64,000 bases of DNA from JAMXLO01 sp963819855 (lineage in GTDB: Bacteria > Pseudomonadota > Alphaproteobacteria > Acetobacterales > Acetobacteraceae). The stretch covers positions 111,199 through 175,198 of the forward strand of contig CAWFYC010000027.1 of the NCBI GenBank assembly GCA_963819855.1. The letters run 5' to 3'. The notes under the pieces were generated by a model. The model had not been told where the DNA came from and ran no database searches. It saw only the letters and a list, made by a program, of their open reading frames with translations. The position numbers and the translations under genes were made by a program. This document shows, one piece after another, positions 1 to 7,993 of the stretch; the first letter of the stretch is position 1; every line of letters begins with the position of its first letter.

Positions 1-315
<315 letters not shown>

Positions 316-318
316 CGG

Positions 319-1035
319 TCAGGTCCGCTCCTCGCTCTGGCGCGACAGGATGGCGCTGAACTCGGCGCCAAACCCCTCCAGCCGCGAAGCGAAGCGGGCG
401 AGGTCGTTGCTGATCTTGTTGTACGCCAGTACCGCCGGGATTGCCGCCACCAGGCCGATCGCGGTCGCGAACAGCGCCTCGGCGATGCCAGGTGCCACCA
501 CGGCGAGGTTGGTGTTGTGCATTGCCGCGATCGCGGAGAACGAATGCATGATGCCCCACACCGTGCCGAACAGGCCGATGAACGGGGCGGTGGCGCCGAC
601 CGAGGCGAGGAAGATCATCCAGCGCTCCAGCCGGTCCATCTCGCGCTGCACGGTGACGGTGATCGCGCGGTCGATCCGCTCGCGGACCGAGCTACGGCTG
701 ATGTCGGCGCCGGCGACCCGCACCGAGCGGCGCCATTCGCCCATGGCGCTGCCGAACACCGCAGCCATGGGGTGCTTGGGGCTGGTAGCCTCGTGCTCGA
801 ACAGGTCCTCGAGGCTGCCGCCGGACCAGAAACGGTCCTCGAAACCGTCCGCCTCGCGGTTCACCTTGCGGAGGCTGGACCATTTTTCGAACACCACCGC
901 CCAGACCCACACGCTGGCAGCGAGCAGGCCAAGCATGACGATCTTCACGACGATGTCGGCCTCGATGAAGAGACCCCAGAGCGAGAGATCCACGCCAGGC
1001 GTGGCGAGATTGGCCGCGTCGACTGCCCGGTCCAC
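319..1035 (-). CDS. tolQ: TolQ, Tol-Pal proton channel subunit
   Basis: 238 aa, the normal length for TolQ/ExbB/MotA-type proteins. There is one N-terminal membrane segment (about residues 20-50, rich in V/L/W), a long charged cytoplasmic loop, and two further membrane helices around residues 140-200. The second contains GATAPFIGLFGTVWGIM, the family hallmark. It forms the inner-membrane proton channel with TolR. It sits between ybgC (3 bp away) and tolR (3 bp away) on the same strand, so it belongs to the ruv-ybgC-tol transcription unit. Confidence 0.95.
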   Translation of the reverse strand: MDRAVDAANLATPGVDLSLWGLFIEADIVVKIVMLGLLAASVWVWAVVFEKWSSLRKVNREADGFEDRFWSGGSLEDLFEHEATSPKHPMAAVFGSAMGEWRRSVRVAGADISRSSVRERIDRAITVTVQREMDRLERWMIFLASVGATAPFIGLFGTVWGIMHSFSAIAAMHNTNLAVVAPGIAEALFATAIGLVAAIPAVLAYNKISNDLARFASRLEGFGAEFSAILSRQSEERT

Positions 1036-1038
1036 CTG

Positions 1039-1494
1039 TTACCCCCTATCCTGCGCTGCTGCGCACATTTCGGTGAGGACTGCCCGCCAGCGTTGCGGCA
1101 GACGGCCCGGCTTTCCCTCCCCCGGCTTCACGCAGGCGAGCCGCACCGTCACAACGGCACACGACCCATCCGGCCCGCGCACGTCCTGGCGCAGTGTCAC
1201 GGATGCGCCGCCCACCGCGAGCGGCTCGCTCACCACGGTCAGCGAATCGTCGAGGCGGGCCGGACGGAGATAGTCCACTTCCACGCGGCGCACCACGAAC
1301 ATCAAGTTGAATCGCTGCACCAGGTCCGCATGCGGAATGCCCGCATCGCGCAGCGCCTCGGTGCGGGCCCGTTCGGCGAATCGCAGGTAGGTGGCGTGAT
1401 AGGCGACACCACCGGCATCGGTATCCTCGTAGTAGACCCGCACCGCATAGCGGTGCCTGCCATCCGGTGCGATGGAGGGCGGATTGCCATTCAT
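1039..1494 (-). CDS. ybgC: Tol-Pal-associated acyl-CoA thioesterase YbgC
   Basis: 151 aa hot-dog-fold thioesterase. The N-terminal YYEDTDAGGVAYHATYLRF segment (from about residue 20) carries the catalytic Asp and the 4HBT-family YbgC signature. It acts on acyl-CoA or acyl-ACP and is physically linked to phospholipid synthesis in other proteobacteria. The start at 1494 overlaps the ruvB stop by 4 bp, and the stop lies 3 bp before tolQ, which implies translational coupling in the operon. Genus-level specificity cannot be read from sequence. Confidence 0.93.
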   Translation of the reverse strand: MNGNPPSIAPDGRHRYAVRVYYEDTDAGGVAYHATYLRFAERARTEALRDAGIPHADLVQRFNLMFVVRRVEVDYLRPARLDDSLTVVSEPLAVGGASVTLRQDVRGPDGSCAVVTVRLACVKPGEGKPGRLPQRWRAVLTEMCAAAQDRG

Positions 1495-2525
1495 TCACGC
1501 AGCAGATCCAGTTGGTCGGGTTGACGCGCGGGGACTGGCAGGTCCAGGTGCCGCCAGCCCGGTTCGCCCAGCATCCGCCCACGGCTGGTGCGCAGTACCA
1601 GGCCTTCCTGGATCAGGAACGGCTCGACCACGTCTTCCAGCGTGTCGCGCGCCTCGGCCAGGGCGGCCGCCAGCGTCTCCACGCCCACCGGGCCGCCAGC
1701 GTGGTGCTCGGCGATGCGGCGGAGGTAGCGGCGATCCATGGCGTCTAAGCCCAGGCGGTCCACCTCCAGCCGGTTCAACGCCGCGTCCGCCATCGGGCGG
1801 TCCACCTTGGTCACGCCCTCGACCGCAGCGAAGTCGCGCACGCGACGGAGCAGACGGCCGGCGACGCGCGGCGTGCCGCGGGAACGGCGGGCGATCTCGG
1901 CGGCGCCGTCCGCGGTCAGAGGCACGCCGAGTTTGGCGGCGCCGCGGCGGACGATCAGTTCCAGTTCCTCGGGGGTGTAGAAGACCAGCCGCAGCGGAAT
2001 GCCAAAGCGGTCGCGCAGCGGCGTGGCCAGCAGGCCGGCACGCGTGGTCGCGCCGACCAGAGTGAACGGCGACAGGTCGATGCGCACCGAGCGCGCCGCC
2101 GGCCCCTCGCCGATGATCAGATCGAGCTGGAAGTCTTCCATCGCCGGGTAAAGCACTTCCTCGATGGCAGGCTGGAGCCGGTGGATTTCGTCGATGAACA
2201 GGACATCCCTGGGTTGGAGGTTTGTCAGGATTGCGGCGAGGTCGCCGGCCCGCTGGATCACCGGCCCCGACGTGGCACGGAATCCGACGCCAAGCTCGCG
2301 GGCGACGATCTGCGCGAGCGTGGTCTTGCCGAGGCCGGGGGGGCCATGCAGCAGTACATGGTCCAACGCCTCGCCGCGGGAACGGGTGGCCTGGATGAAC
2401 ACCGCCAGGTTCTCCCGGGTGGCCTGCTGGCCGACGAATTCGGCGAGGGTCTGGGGACGGAGGTTGGCTTCCGCCGCGTCCTCGTCGCGGCGGACTGGCG
2501 AGACGGTGCGGCTGTCGTCGCTCAT
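1491..2525 (-). CDS. ruvB: Holliday junction branch-migration ATPase RuvB
   Basis: 344 aa, full length. The N-terminal AAA+ module has Walker A GPPGLGKTT near residues 60-68, Walker B LFIDEIHR near 108, the sensor-1 region GATTRAG and an arginine-finger region RDRFG. A C-terminal winged helix follows. RuvB hexamers pump DNA through the RuvA tetramer at recombination crossovers. The start overlaps the ruvA stop by 4 bp (2522-2525), and the end overlaps ybgC. Confidence 0.97.
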   Translation of the reverse strand: MSDDSRTVSPVRRDEDAAEANLRPQTLAEFVGQQATRENLAVFIQATRSRGEALDHVLLHGPPGLGKTTLAQIVARELGVGFRATSGPVIQRAGDLAAILTNLQPRDVLFIDEIHRLQPAIEEVLYPAMEDFQLDLIIGEGPAARSVRIDLSPFTLVGATTRAGLLATPLRDRFGIPLRLVFYTPEELELIVRRGAAKLGVPLTADGAAEIARRSRGTPRVAGRLLRRVRDFAAVEGVTKVDRPMADAALNRLEVDRLGLDAMDRRYLRRIAEHHAGGPVGVETLAAALAEARDTLEDVVEPFLIQEGLVLRTSRGRMLGEPGWRHLDLPVPARQPDQLDLLRE

Positions 2526-3133
2526 CCGGCCGCCCTTTGCGCCAGCTCCTTGAGGCTGTCACGGATCACTGCATCCAGCGGCGCTGCGTCGCCCAGCCGT
2601 TCGATTGTGCGTGTGACCACCGGATGTACCTCCGGACGCCGATAGCCGAGATTGGTCAGGGCGGAAATGGCGTCCTCCGCGACGCCATGGGCGATCGGCG
2701 GCGACACCGCAAAGCCCGGCGCCGACGGCATCGCCCCGGCCTTGTCGCGCAACTCGGTCAGCAGACGAACCGCCAGTCTCGCGCCCACGCCGGACGCCCG
2801 CGTCAGGCTCGCGCGGTCACCCGAGGCGATGGCCGACACCAGGTCGCGCGGCGACAACGCCGACAGCAGCGAGAGTGCCACCCGTCCGCCTACGCCCTGG
2901 ACAGTGGTCAGCAGCCGGAACCAGTCGCGCTCCGCGGAATCGGCGAAGCCGTAGAGCAAGATCGCATCGTCGCGGACGTGCGTCTCCACCAGCAGCCGCG
3001 CGGCCTCGGGGGGCATCGGCAGCGCAGCGAGCGTGCGGGTGGAGGCGTGCACCAGATAGCCGACGCCATTCACATCGACGATGCAGCGCCCTTCCTCCAG
3101 CGCCTCGACACGGCCAGTGAGCTGGGCGATCAC
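2522..3133 (-). CDS. ruvA: Holliday junction DNA-binding protein RuvA
   Basis: 203 aa from a GTG start at 3133 that gives the usual N-terminus (fM)IAQLTGRVEAL. The open frame continues upstream, but the extension has no family similarity. An OB-fold domain, the central HhH domain (TVQGVGGRVALSLLSALS and SGVGARLAVRLLTEL) and the short C-terminal RuvB-contacting domain are all visible. It binds four-way junctions and loads RuvB. The 158-bp gap to ruvC upstream may hold an internal promoter, but no clear element was identified. Confidence 0.95.
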   Translation of the reverse strand: MIAQLTGRVEALEEGRCIVDVNGVGYLVHASTRTLAALPMPPEAARLLVETHVRDDAILLYGFADSAERDWFRLLTTVQGVGGRVALSLLSALSPRDLVSAIASGDRASLTRASGVGARLAVRLLTELRDKAGAMPSAPGFAVSPPIAHGVAEDAISALTNLGYRRPEVHPVVTRTIERLGDAAPLDAVIRDSLKELAQRAAG

Positions 3134-3291
3134 GTAGGGCGGTCCGTGCTTTGCAATTGGGTTCTCATCTGCACCGGAGGTTAAGGGCGTCGGCCCGAGT
3201 TGGTTAATGAGGCGATGCTGACCGGCTTGCATGGCGGAAGCTCAGCAAGCAGAAGGCTCGATGCCGAATTGTCGAGGGTGCTGATCCGCAG

Positions 3292-3792
3292 TCAGGCCAT
3301 GGCAGCCGCCCACACCATCCGGCTGGCGCGATGGTGTGCGTGACAGATCGCCACCGCCAGTGCATCCGCCGCGTCGGCTCGGCGGATCGCCGCTCCCGGC
3401 AGCAGCCGGCGCACCATCATCTGCACCTGGACCTTCTCTGCTCCGCCGGTGCCGACCACCGCCAGCTTCACCGACTTGGCGGCATACTCGGTCACCGGCA
3501 CACCGGCGAGCGCCGGGGCCAGCAGCGCGACTCCCCGGGCGTAACCCAGCTTAAGCGTGGCGGTACCGTTGCGGTTCACATAGGTTTCCTCGATCGCTGC
3601 CTCGTCCGGACGATGCTGCGTCAGCAGCGCCGACAGCGCGTCGTGCAGCACCTTCAGCCGCTCCGGCACGCTGGTGGCGCTGTCGGTGGCGATCACGCCA
3701 TCGGCGATGTGGCGCAGACGATTGCCATCGGCCTCGATCACCCCCCAACCGGTGAATCGCAGGCCCGGATCGATGCCGAGCAGTCTGGTCAT
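3292..3792 (-). CDS. ruvC: Crossover junction endodeoxyribonuclease RuvC
   Basis: 166 aa from the ATG at 3792; MTRLLGIDPGLRFTGWG is the canonical start with the first catalytic Asp. An in-frame upstream ATG (3855) would add an unrelated extension. Further acidic residues are in AAIEETYVN and near the C-terminus in RRADAADALAVAICHAH. It resolves Holliday junctions. It is the first gene of the ruvC-ruvA-ruvB-ybgC-tolQ-tolR run. In many alphaproteobacteria yebC lies immediately upstream; here about 3.3 kb of other DNA separates them. Confidence 0.95.
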   Translation of the reverse strand: MTRLLGIDPGLRFTGWGVIEADGNRLRHIADGVIATDSATSVPERLKVLHDALSALLTQHRPDEAAIEETYVNRNGTATLKLGYARGVALLAPALAGVPVTEYAAKSVKLAVVGTGGAEKVQVQMMVRRLLPGAAIRRADAADALAVAICHAHHRASRMVWAAAMA

Positions 3793-3883
3793 GGACGAAT
3801 CGCACCCCCGCTCATGGCTGGTGCTGGTATAGGCCGGAAGCACGACTAGCCGCATCGCCGGATCGACGCGCCAGCCGGATTAT

Positions 3884-3899
3884 GGCTATATTGATAGCC
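3884..3899. promoter_or_regulatory. Palindromic operator candidate of the toxin-antitoxin pair
   Basis: A perfect 6-bp inverted repeat, GGCTAT and ATAGCC, with a 4-bp spacer lies 8-20 bp upstream of the antitoxin start. Antitoxins of the Phd/VapB type bind short palindromes in this position to autorepress. Assignment is by position and symmetry only. Confidence 0.45.
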
Positions 3900-3918
3900 G
3901 TAATTCATGAGGCCTTCC

Positions 3919-4179
3919 ATGGGGGCCTATAGCGTCGCCGAGGCAAAGAACCGCCTGCCCGCCCTGATCGACAAGGCGATCGAAGGCGACGAGGTGGTGA
4001 TCACCCGCTACGGCAAACCGGTCGCCGAGCTGCACGCGCGTCACCAGCCGAGCGTCAAGCCCTCCAAGGCCGCCCGACCCATGCTTGAGGGGCTGCTGGC
4101 CCGAACCAGGGCGCGCAAGAGTGTCGGCATCACGTCTGTCGAACTCCTCGACCAGATGTATGAAGATGACGAAACGTGA
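3919..4179 (+). CDS. Phd/YefM-family antitoxin
   Basis: 86 aa from the ATG at 3919, which has GAGG six bases upstream; an alternative in-frame ATG at 3907 adds four residues. The N-terminus YSVAEAKNRLPALIDKAIEGDEVVITRYGKPVAEL is the Phd/YefM DNA-binding and dimerisation fold. The C-terminal third would wrap the toxin. It overlaps the downstream PIN toxin gene by 4 bp, as is standard for these modules. It should neutralise the toxin and, with it, repress the promoter containing the palindrome at 3884-3899. Confidence 0.88.
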   Translation: MGAYSVAEAKNRLPALIDKAIEGDEVVITRYGKPVAELHARHQPSVKPSKAARPMLEGLLARTRARKSVGITSVELLDQMYEDDET

Positions 4180-4592
4180 GCCTGTATCTCGATACCAGCG
4201 TCATCGTCCCGACGATTGTCGTGGAACGCACTACCGAGGCCGTCGGAGCGTTTCTGCTTGACTGTGGGGACGACCTGACCGTCAGTGACTTCGCAGCCGC
4301 CGCATTGTCGCGGCTGGTCGGCGTGGGCCAACCGACGGCCACGAAAGAGGCGGAACGATTGGCCAATTTCGACGCCTGGCGCACGGGCGAGACCGAGACT
4401 GCCAAGTCGGCCGCGCATGACTGCCGGCTAGCCAACACTTTTGTGTGCCGGTTTGATCTGAGTCTACATGTGCCGGACGCGCTGCACGCGGCGATTTGCC
4501 GGCGGCTCGGAATGCGGCTCGTCACACTCGATCGCCGCATGGCCGCGGCGGCGCAGGCTCTGGAGATCGATGTGCTGGTTCCGGTGGAATAA
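4176..4592 (+). CDS. PIN-domain toxin (VapC-like endoribonuclease)
   Basis: 138 aa from a GTG overlapping the antitoxin stop. PIN-domain acidic residues are visible: Asp6 in LYLDTS, an acidic position in the VSDFAAAALSR segment where the family has E, Asp in VPDALHAAI and Asp in TLDRRM. VapC proteins are Mg-dependent RNases that typically cut tRNA or rRNA. The substrate cannot be predicted here. The module lies in the DNA that separates yebC from ruvC. Confidence 0.85.
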   Translation: MSLYLDTSVIVPTIVVERTTEAVGAFLLDCGDDLTVSDFAAAALSRLVGVGQPTATKEAERLANFDAWRTGETETAKSAAHDCRLANTFVCRFDLSLHVPDALHAAICRRLGMRLVTLDRRMAAAAQALEIDVLVPVE

Positions 4593-4609
4593 TTCGGGAG
4601 ACAACCAAC

Positions 4610-5239
4610 ATGAGCGACGAACTGGTGTTCTACACCAACCCCATGTCCCGCGGCCGCATCGTGCGCTGGATGCTCGAGGAGGTCGGGCAGCCGTACCGCA
4701 CTGAGCTGCTCGAATACGCCACGACGATGAAGGCGCCCGAGTACCTGGCCATCAACCCGATGGGGAAGGTGCCGGCGCTGCGTCACGGCAATACAGTCAT
4801 CACCGAAACGGCGGCGATCTGCGCCTATCTGGCCGATGCGTTTCCTGCCGCCGGGCTGGCACCGCCGCCGGGTGACCGGTTGCGCGGGCCGTATTATCGC
4901 TGGCTGTTCTTTGCTGCCGGACCGCTGGAGGCGGCGTGGACCAACCAGGTGATGGGCTTCATCGTACCGCCGGACAAACAGCGGATGTCAGGCTACGGCA
5001 GCTTCGCCGCGGTCATCGACGTACTCGAAGCCGCCGTGTCGCGCGGCCCATACCTGGCCGGCGATATCTGTACCGCCGCCGACATCCTTGTCGGAGCGAA
5101 CCTCGGCTTCGGCATGCAGTTCGGAATGATCGAACAACGGCCCGCGTTTGTCGATTACGTCGCACGCCTGTCCGCGCGCCCTGCCGCGGTGCGCGCCAAG
5201 GGCATCGACGATAGCCTGACACCGCAGCAGCCGACGTAG
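4610..5239 (+). CDS. Glutathione S-transferase family protein
   Basis: 209 aa. The start at 4610 (MSDELVFYTNPMSRGRIVRW) was chosen over an upstream in-frame ATG because it begins the thioredoxin-like domain directly. The N-terminal domain has the NPMGKVPAL cis-Pro motif and ETAAICAYLAD, where the glutathione gamma-glutamyl group binds. The C-terminal all-alpha domain has GPYLAGDICTAADILVG. The CPxC-type cysteine is replaced by NPMS, so the catalytic residue is probably Ser. It lies 17 bp after the toxin gene but is probably functionally unrelated. Confidence 0.88.
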   Translation: MSDELVFYTNPMSRGRIVRWMLEEVGQPYRTELLEYATTMKAPEYLAINPMGKVPALRHGNTVITETAAICAYLADAFPAAGLAPPPGDRLRGPYYRWLFFAAGPLEAAWTNQVMGFIVPPDKQRMSGYGSFAAVIDVLEAAVSRGPYLAGDICTAADILVGANLGFGMQFGMIEQRPAFVDYVARLSARPAAVRAKGIDDSLTPQQPT

Positions 5240-5332
5240 CGCTTCGTCCGCGTCTCACTATCTGGTTCGGAATAACCGATCGGCTGTGGAGGTTCTACCG
5301 GCCGGGACAATGGGCCGCGGAGACTGTTCCAC

Positions 5333-5685
5333 ATGCGGATCACGACACGCCACCTGCGATTGGCGTCAGGGCTTGTGCTGCTGAGCTATGTCTCGCTGCA
5401 TATGATCAACCATGCGCTGGGGATCTGGTCGATCGCCCTGGCGGAGCGTGGCCTGATCTGGTCGATCGCCCTCTGGCAAAGCCTGCCTGGAACGGTTCTG
5501 CTGTATGGCGCTGCGGGCGTGCATTTCGCGCTGGCCTGTCGAACCATCTACACACGGCGGCACTGGGATCTGCCGATCATCGAGTGGGTGAGACTCTGGG
5601 CCGGCTTCAGTCTGCCCCTGCTGCTGATCGGTCATGTTGTAACCACCCGACTCGGGGCCACACTTTATCATGCGGAACCCAGTTA
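5333..5685 (+). pseudogene. 5' part of a membrane-protein gene split by IS630 (cyclase-type membrane domain)
   Basis: Codes for about 117 residues beginning MRITTRHLRLASGLVLLSYV, with hydrophobic helices and several membrane His residues. It resembles the N-terminal membrane domain found on some alphaproteobacterial adenylate/guanylate cyclases; that match is from memory. The frame is interrupted at codon TA|C by the IS630 element. Removing the element with one copy of the TA duplication restores the reading frame to the piece at 6826-7161. The joined product would be 228 aa with no cyclase domain. Confidence 0.75.
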
Positions 5686-6825
5686 TACCCCGCTCACGCC
5701 AGAATCCGAAAATCCTTGGGCGAGATGATGCGGAAGTTGTCTGTGACCTCATCGCAGTAGAGGCGCCAGTTCCTGGGCACCTCCTCTCGCAGGAACGTTA
5801 GGATCGCGCCGCTGAAGTCTCGGAAGGTTTCATGGCACGTGTTGTGGGTGATGTGCTTATGCATCAAGCCCCAGAGTCGTTCGATCGGGTCGAGGTGCGG
5901 GCAGTAGGTCGGGATGAAGTGGAGCCTGATCCGGCAACCCGGCCGCGCCAGCCAAGCCTGCACCAACTTCGCGTGGTGGTACCTGGCGTTGTCCAGGAAC
6001 AGATGAATCACCCGCTTGCGCGGGTACATCGTCAGCAGCGCGATCATCAGCCTGATCGTGCTGGCGGCATCGACCGTCTCCACCTCCAGCATCCGGGTGT
6101 CGCCGGTCTCCAGGTCGATCGCGCCGTGAATGTTCAGGCGTTGCCGCCCGCTGGTCTGCGCCACCGCGATCGGCGTGTCCTTCGGCGCCCAGCATCCCAC
6201 CGGCCGTACCGCGTGCGTCGGATGCACCGCGTCGGCGAACAACACCGCCTCATCCGCGTCCAGGCGGTTCAGCAACTCCTCATACGCCTTGATGAACGCG
6301 GCCTGTTTCTCTGGATCGAGCTTGCGCGACACCGTTTTTGGTTTGCGATGTTCCATGCCAACGCGGTGCAACAGCGCGATCAGGCCGGACCGGCCCTGGT
6401 ACTCGATGCCGCATTCCTTCTCGATCCAGGCGCCGACCTCGCGCGTCGTCCGCGGCAGCGTATCGCTGATCCAGGCCTTCAGCTTGTCCTGCTGCTCTTC
6501 GTTCAGGCGGCAGGCACCGCCCTCATAGCCGAAGCTCGCCAGGCCCTCGATCCCGTCTTCCTCGTACAGCCGATACCAGGTGCGGATCGTATCGTCGTCC
6601 AGCAACAGGACTTTCGCGATGGCTTCGCAGCTCATGCCGTCGTCCAGCAGCACCAGCGCATTGGCGCGCCGGGCCAAACGATGGGCGGCAGACCCGTCCC
6701 GAGCCAACTCGGTCAGGTCCTTGCGCGATTCGGCGTCCAGGAAGCCGCGGCGGATCATGCCGACGGTAGAATCCGTGTCGCGCCGATTGGCAAGGGGTTT
6801 TTCGGCTTCTCGGGGAGTCGCGGTA
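5686..6825 (-). mobile_element. IS630-family insertion sequence, complete, 1140 bp
   Basis: Ends are TACC...GGTA, with an imperfect terminal inverted repeat of about 30 bp (shared core CCGAAAA). The element is flanked by a duplicated TA dinucleotide (5684-5685 and 6826-6827), the hallmark of IS630/Tc1 insertion. It carries one transposase on the minus strand. Excising it with one TA rejoins the split membrane-protein gene in frame, so both boundaries can be set to the base. Confidence 0.9.
5694..6758 (-). CDS. IS630-family transposase
   Basis: 354 aa from MIRRGFLDAESRKDL at 6758; the longer open frame extends outside the element and is rejected. An N-terminal helix-turn-helix region (residues about 20-130) is followed by a DDE catalytic domain: VLFADAVHPTH, HLFLDNARYHHA and HLDPIERLW supply D, D and E. 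The frame is intact, so the element may still be mobile. It ends 8 bp inside the left terminus. Confidence 0.93.
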   Translation of the reverse strand: MIRRGFLDAESRKDLTELARDGSAAHRLARRANALVLLDDGMSCEAIAKVLLLDDDTIRTWYRLYEEDGIEGLASFGYEGGACRLNEEQQDKLKAWISDTLPRTTREVGAWIEKECGIEYQGRSGLIALLHRVGMEHRKPKTVSRKLDPEKQAAFIKAYEELLNRLDADEAVLFADAVHPTHAVRPVGCWAPKDTPIAVAQTSGRQRLNIHGAIDLETGDTRMLEVETVDAASTIRLMIALLTMYPRKRVIHLFLDNARYHHAKLVQAWLARPGCRIRLHFIPTYCPHLDPIERLWGLMHKHITHNTCHETFRDFSGAILTFLREEVPRNWRLYCDEVTDNFRIISPKDFRILA

Positions 6826-7161
6826 TACCATTTGGTCGTGACCACGCTGGCACGCTCCGGCGCACAAGGCTGGCAACTCGCGCTGCTGGCGCCGGGGTGG
6901 CTGCACGGCTGCCTCGGCCTGTGGCTCAGTCTACAGCGATTTGCCCTGATGCGTCGTGCCAAGCCGATCCTGGTCGGCATCGTCGTGCTCGTTCCGCTGC
7001 TGTCGGCGTTCGGCTTCCTGCGGATGGATCGTGCCGTGGCAATTACCGATATCGCAGCGCCGTCCCGTCCGGCGCTCGAGCCGTGGCGTGAGGCCATCCT
7101 GACGAGCTATCTCGCTTTAATCGCAGGGGCGTTCGTGGCAGGCCGCGTACGCAACCGATGA
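6826..7161 (+). pseudogene. 3' part of the IS630-split membrane-protein gene
   Basis: Continues the frame of 5333-5685 with HLVVTTLARSGAQGWQLALL and two further hydrophobic segments, ending at 7161. It overlaps the 3' end of yebC on the opposite strand by 45 bp. Homologues with a cyclase catalytic domain continue well beyond this point, so the gene was probably truncated, or fused to the yebC 3' end, before the IS arrived. Confidence 0.7.
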
Positions 7162-7920
7162 CGGTCGCGGTCTCGCCGACAGTTTCTGCATCACCGCATC
7201 GGGAATGTCGAAGTTCGCATACACGTTCTGCACGTCGTCACTGTCGTCCAGAACGTCGAGCAGCTTCAGTACCGACGTTGCCCGGTCCTCGTCCAGCGTC
7301 ACACCGGTGGTCGGGCGCCAGTCCAGCCGCGCGCTTTCCGGCGCACCGAACCGCGCCTCCAGCGCGTCGCGAACGGCGAAGAAGTCATCCACCGCCGCGA
7401 TGACCTCATGCGCCTCGGCATCGCTCGTCACGTCGTCCGCGCCCGCCTCGATCGCCGCTTCCAGCATGTCGTCGGCCGACGCGGCGGAGGCGGGATAGCG
7501 GATCACGCCCAACCGGTTGAACAGGAAGCTCACCGAGTTGGTCTCGCCCAGCGCCCCGCCATGCTTGGCGAACGCCGAGCGGATATCCGACGCCGTGCGG
7601 TTGCGGTTATCGGTTAGCGCCTCGACGATGATCGCGACACCGGCCGGACCGTAGCCCTCGTAGCGGACCTCCGAGTAGTCGTCGCCCGCCGCCGCACCGG
7701 TCGCCTTCTTGATCGCGCGATCCACCGTATCTTTCGGCATGTTGGCCTGCCGCGCCGCCACCATCGCCGCCCGCAGCCGCGGGTTGGATGCCGGGTCCGG
7801 CAGACCCTGCCGCGCGGACACCGTGATCTCGCGGATCAGCTTGGCGAACTGCCGGCCGCGGCGCGCGTCCTGCGCACCCTTCCGGTGCATAATGTTCTTG
7901 AACTGGGAATGTCCGGCCAT
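7117..7920 (-). CDS. yebC: YebC/PmpR-family regulator (extended C-terminus)
   Basis: 267 aa; the family is usually about 245-250. It begins MAGHSQFKNIMHRKGAQDARR, the universal YebC start, followed by the three-domain acidic fold with NTASDIR-like and GxLGExNSVSFLF-like motifs. Family members are transcriptional regulators or help ribosomes through proline stretches. The last ~20 residues (after VMQKLSARP) are not family-like and are read from DNA that overlaps the truncated membrane gene. yebC normally precedes ruvC in alphaproteobacteria; here it is on the same strand but 3.3 kb away. Confidence 0.92.
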   Translation of the reverse strand: MAGHSQFKNIMHRKGAQDARRGRQFAKLIREITVSARQGLPDPASNPRLRAAMVAARQANMPKDTVDRAIKKATGAAAGDDYSEVRYEGYGPAGVAIIVEALTDNRNRTASDIRSAFAKHGGALGETNSVSFLFNRLGVIRYPASAASADDMLEAAIEAGADDVTSDAEAHEVIAAVDDFFAVRDALEARFGAPESARLDWRPTTGVTLDEDRATSVLKLLDVLDDSDDVQNVYANFDIPDAVMQKLSARPRPSSVAYAACHERPCD

Positions 7921-7993
7921 TGCTCACGCGTCTATGTTGCAGGTTAATTTGCGCCCAGCTGAGTCTACACTCTCAGGGCAACAGGAGGCGAGC

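Noticed and set aside
6759..7097. N-terminal extension of the IS630 transposase frame
   Set aside because: It crosses the mapped right end of the element into host DNA; the family start is at 6758.
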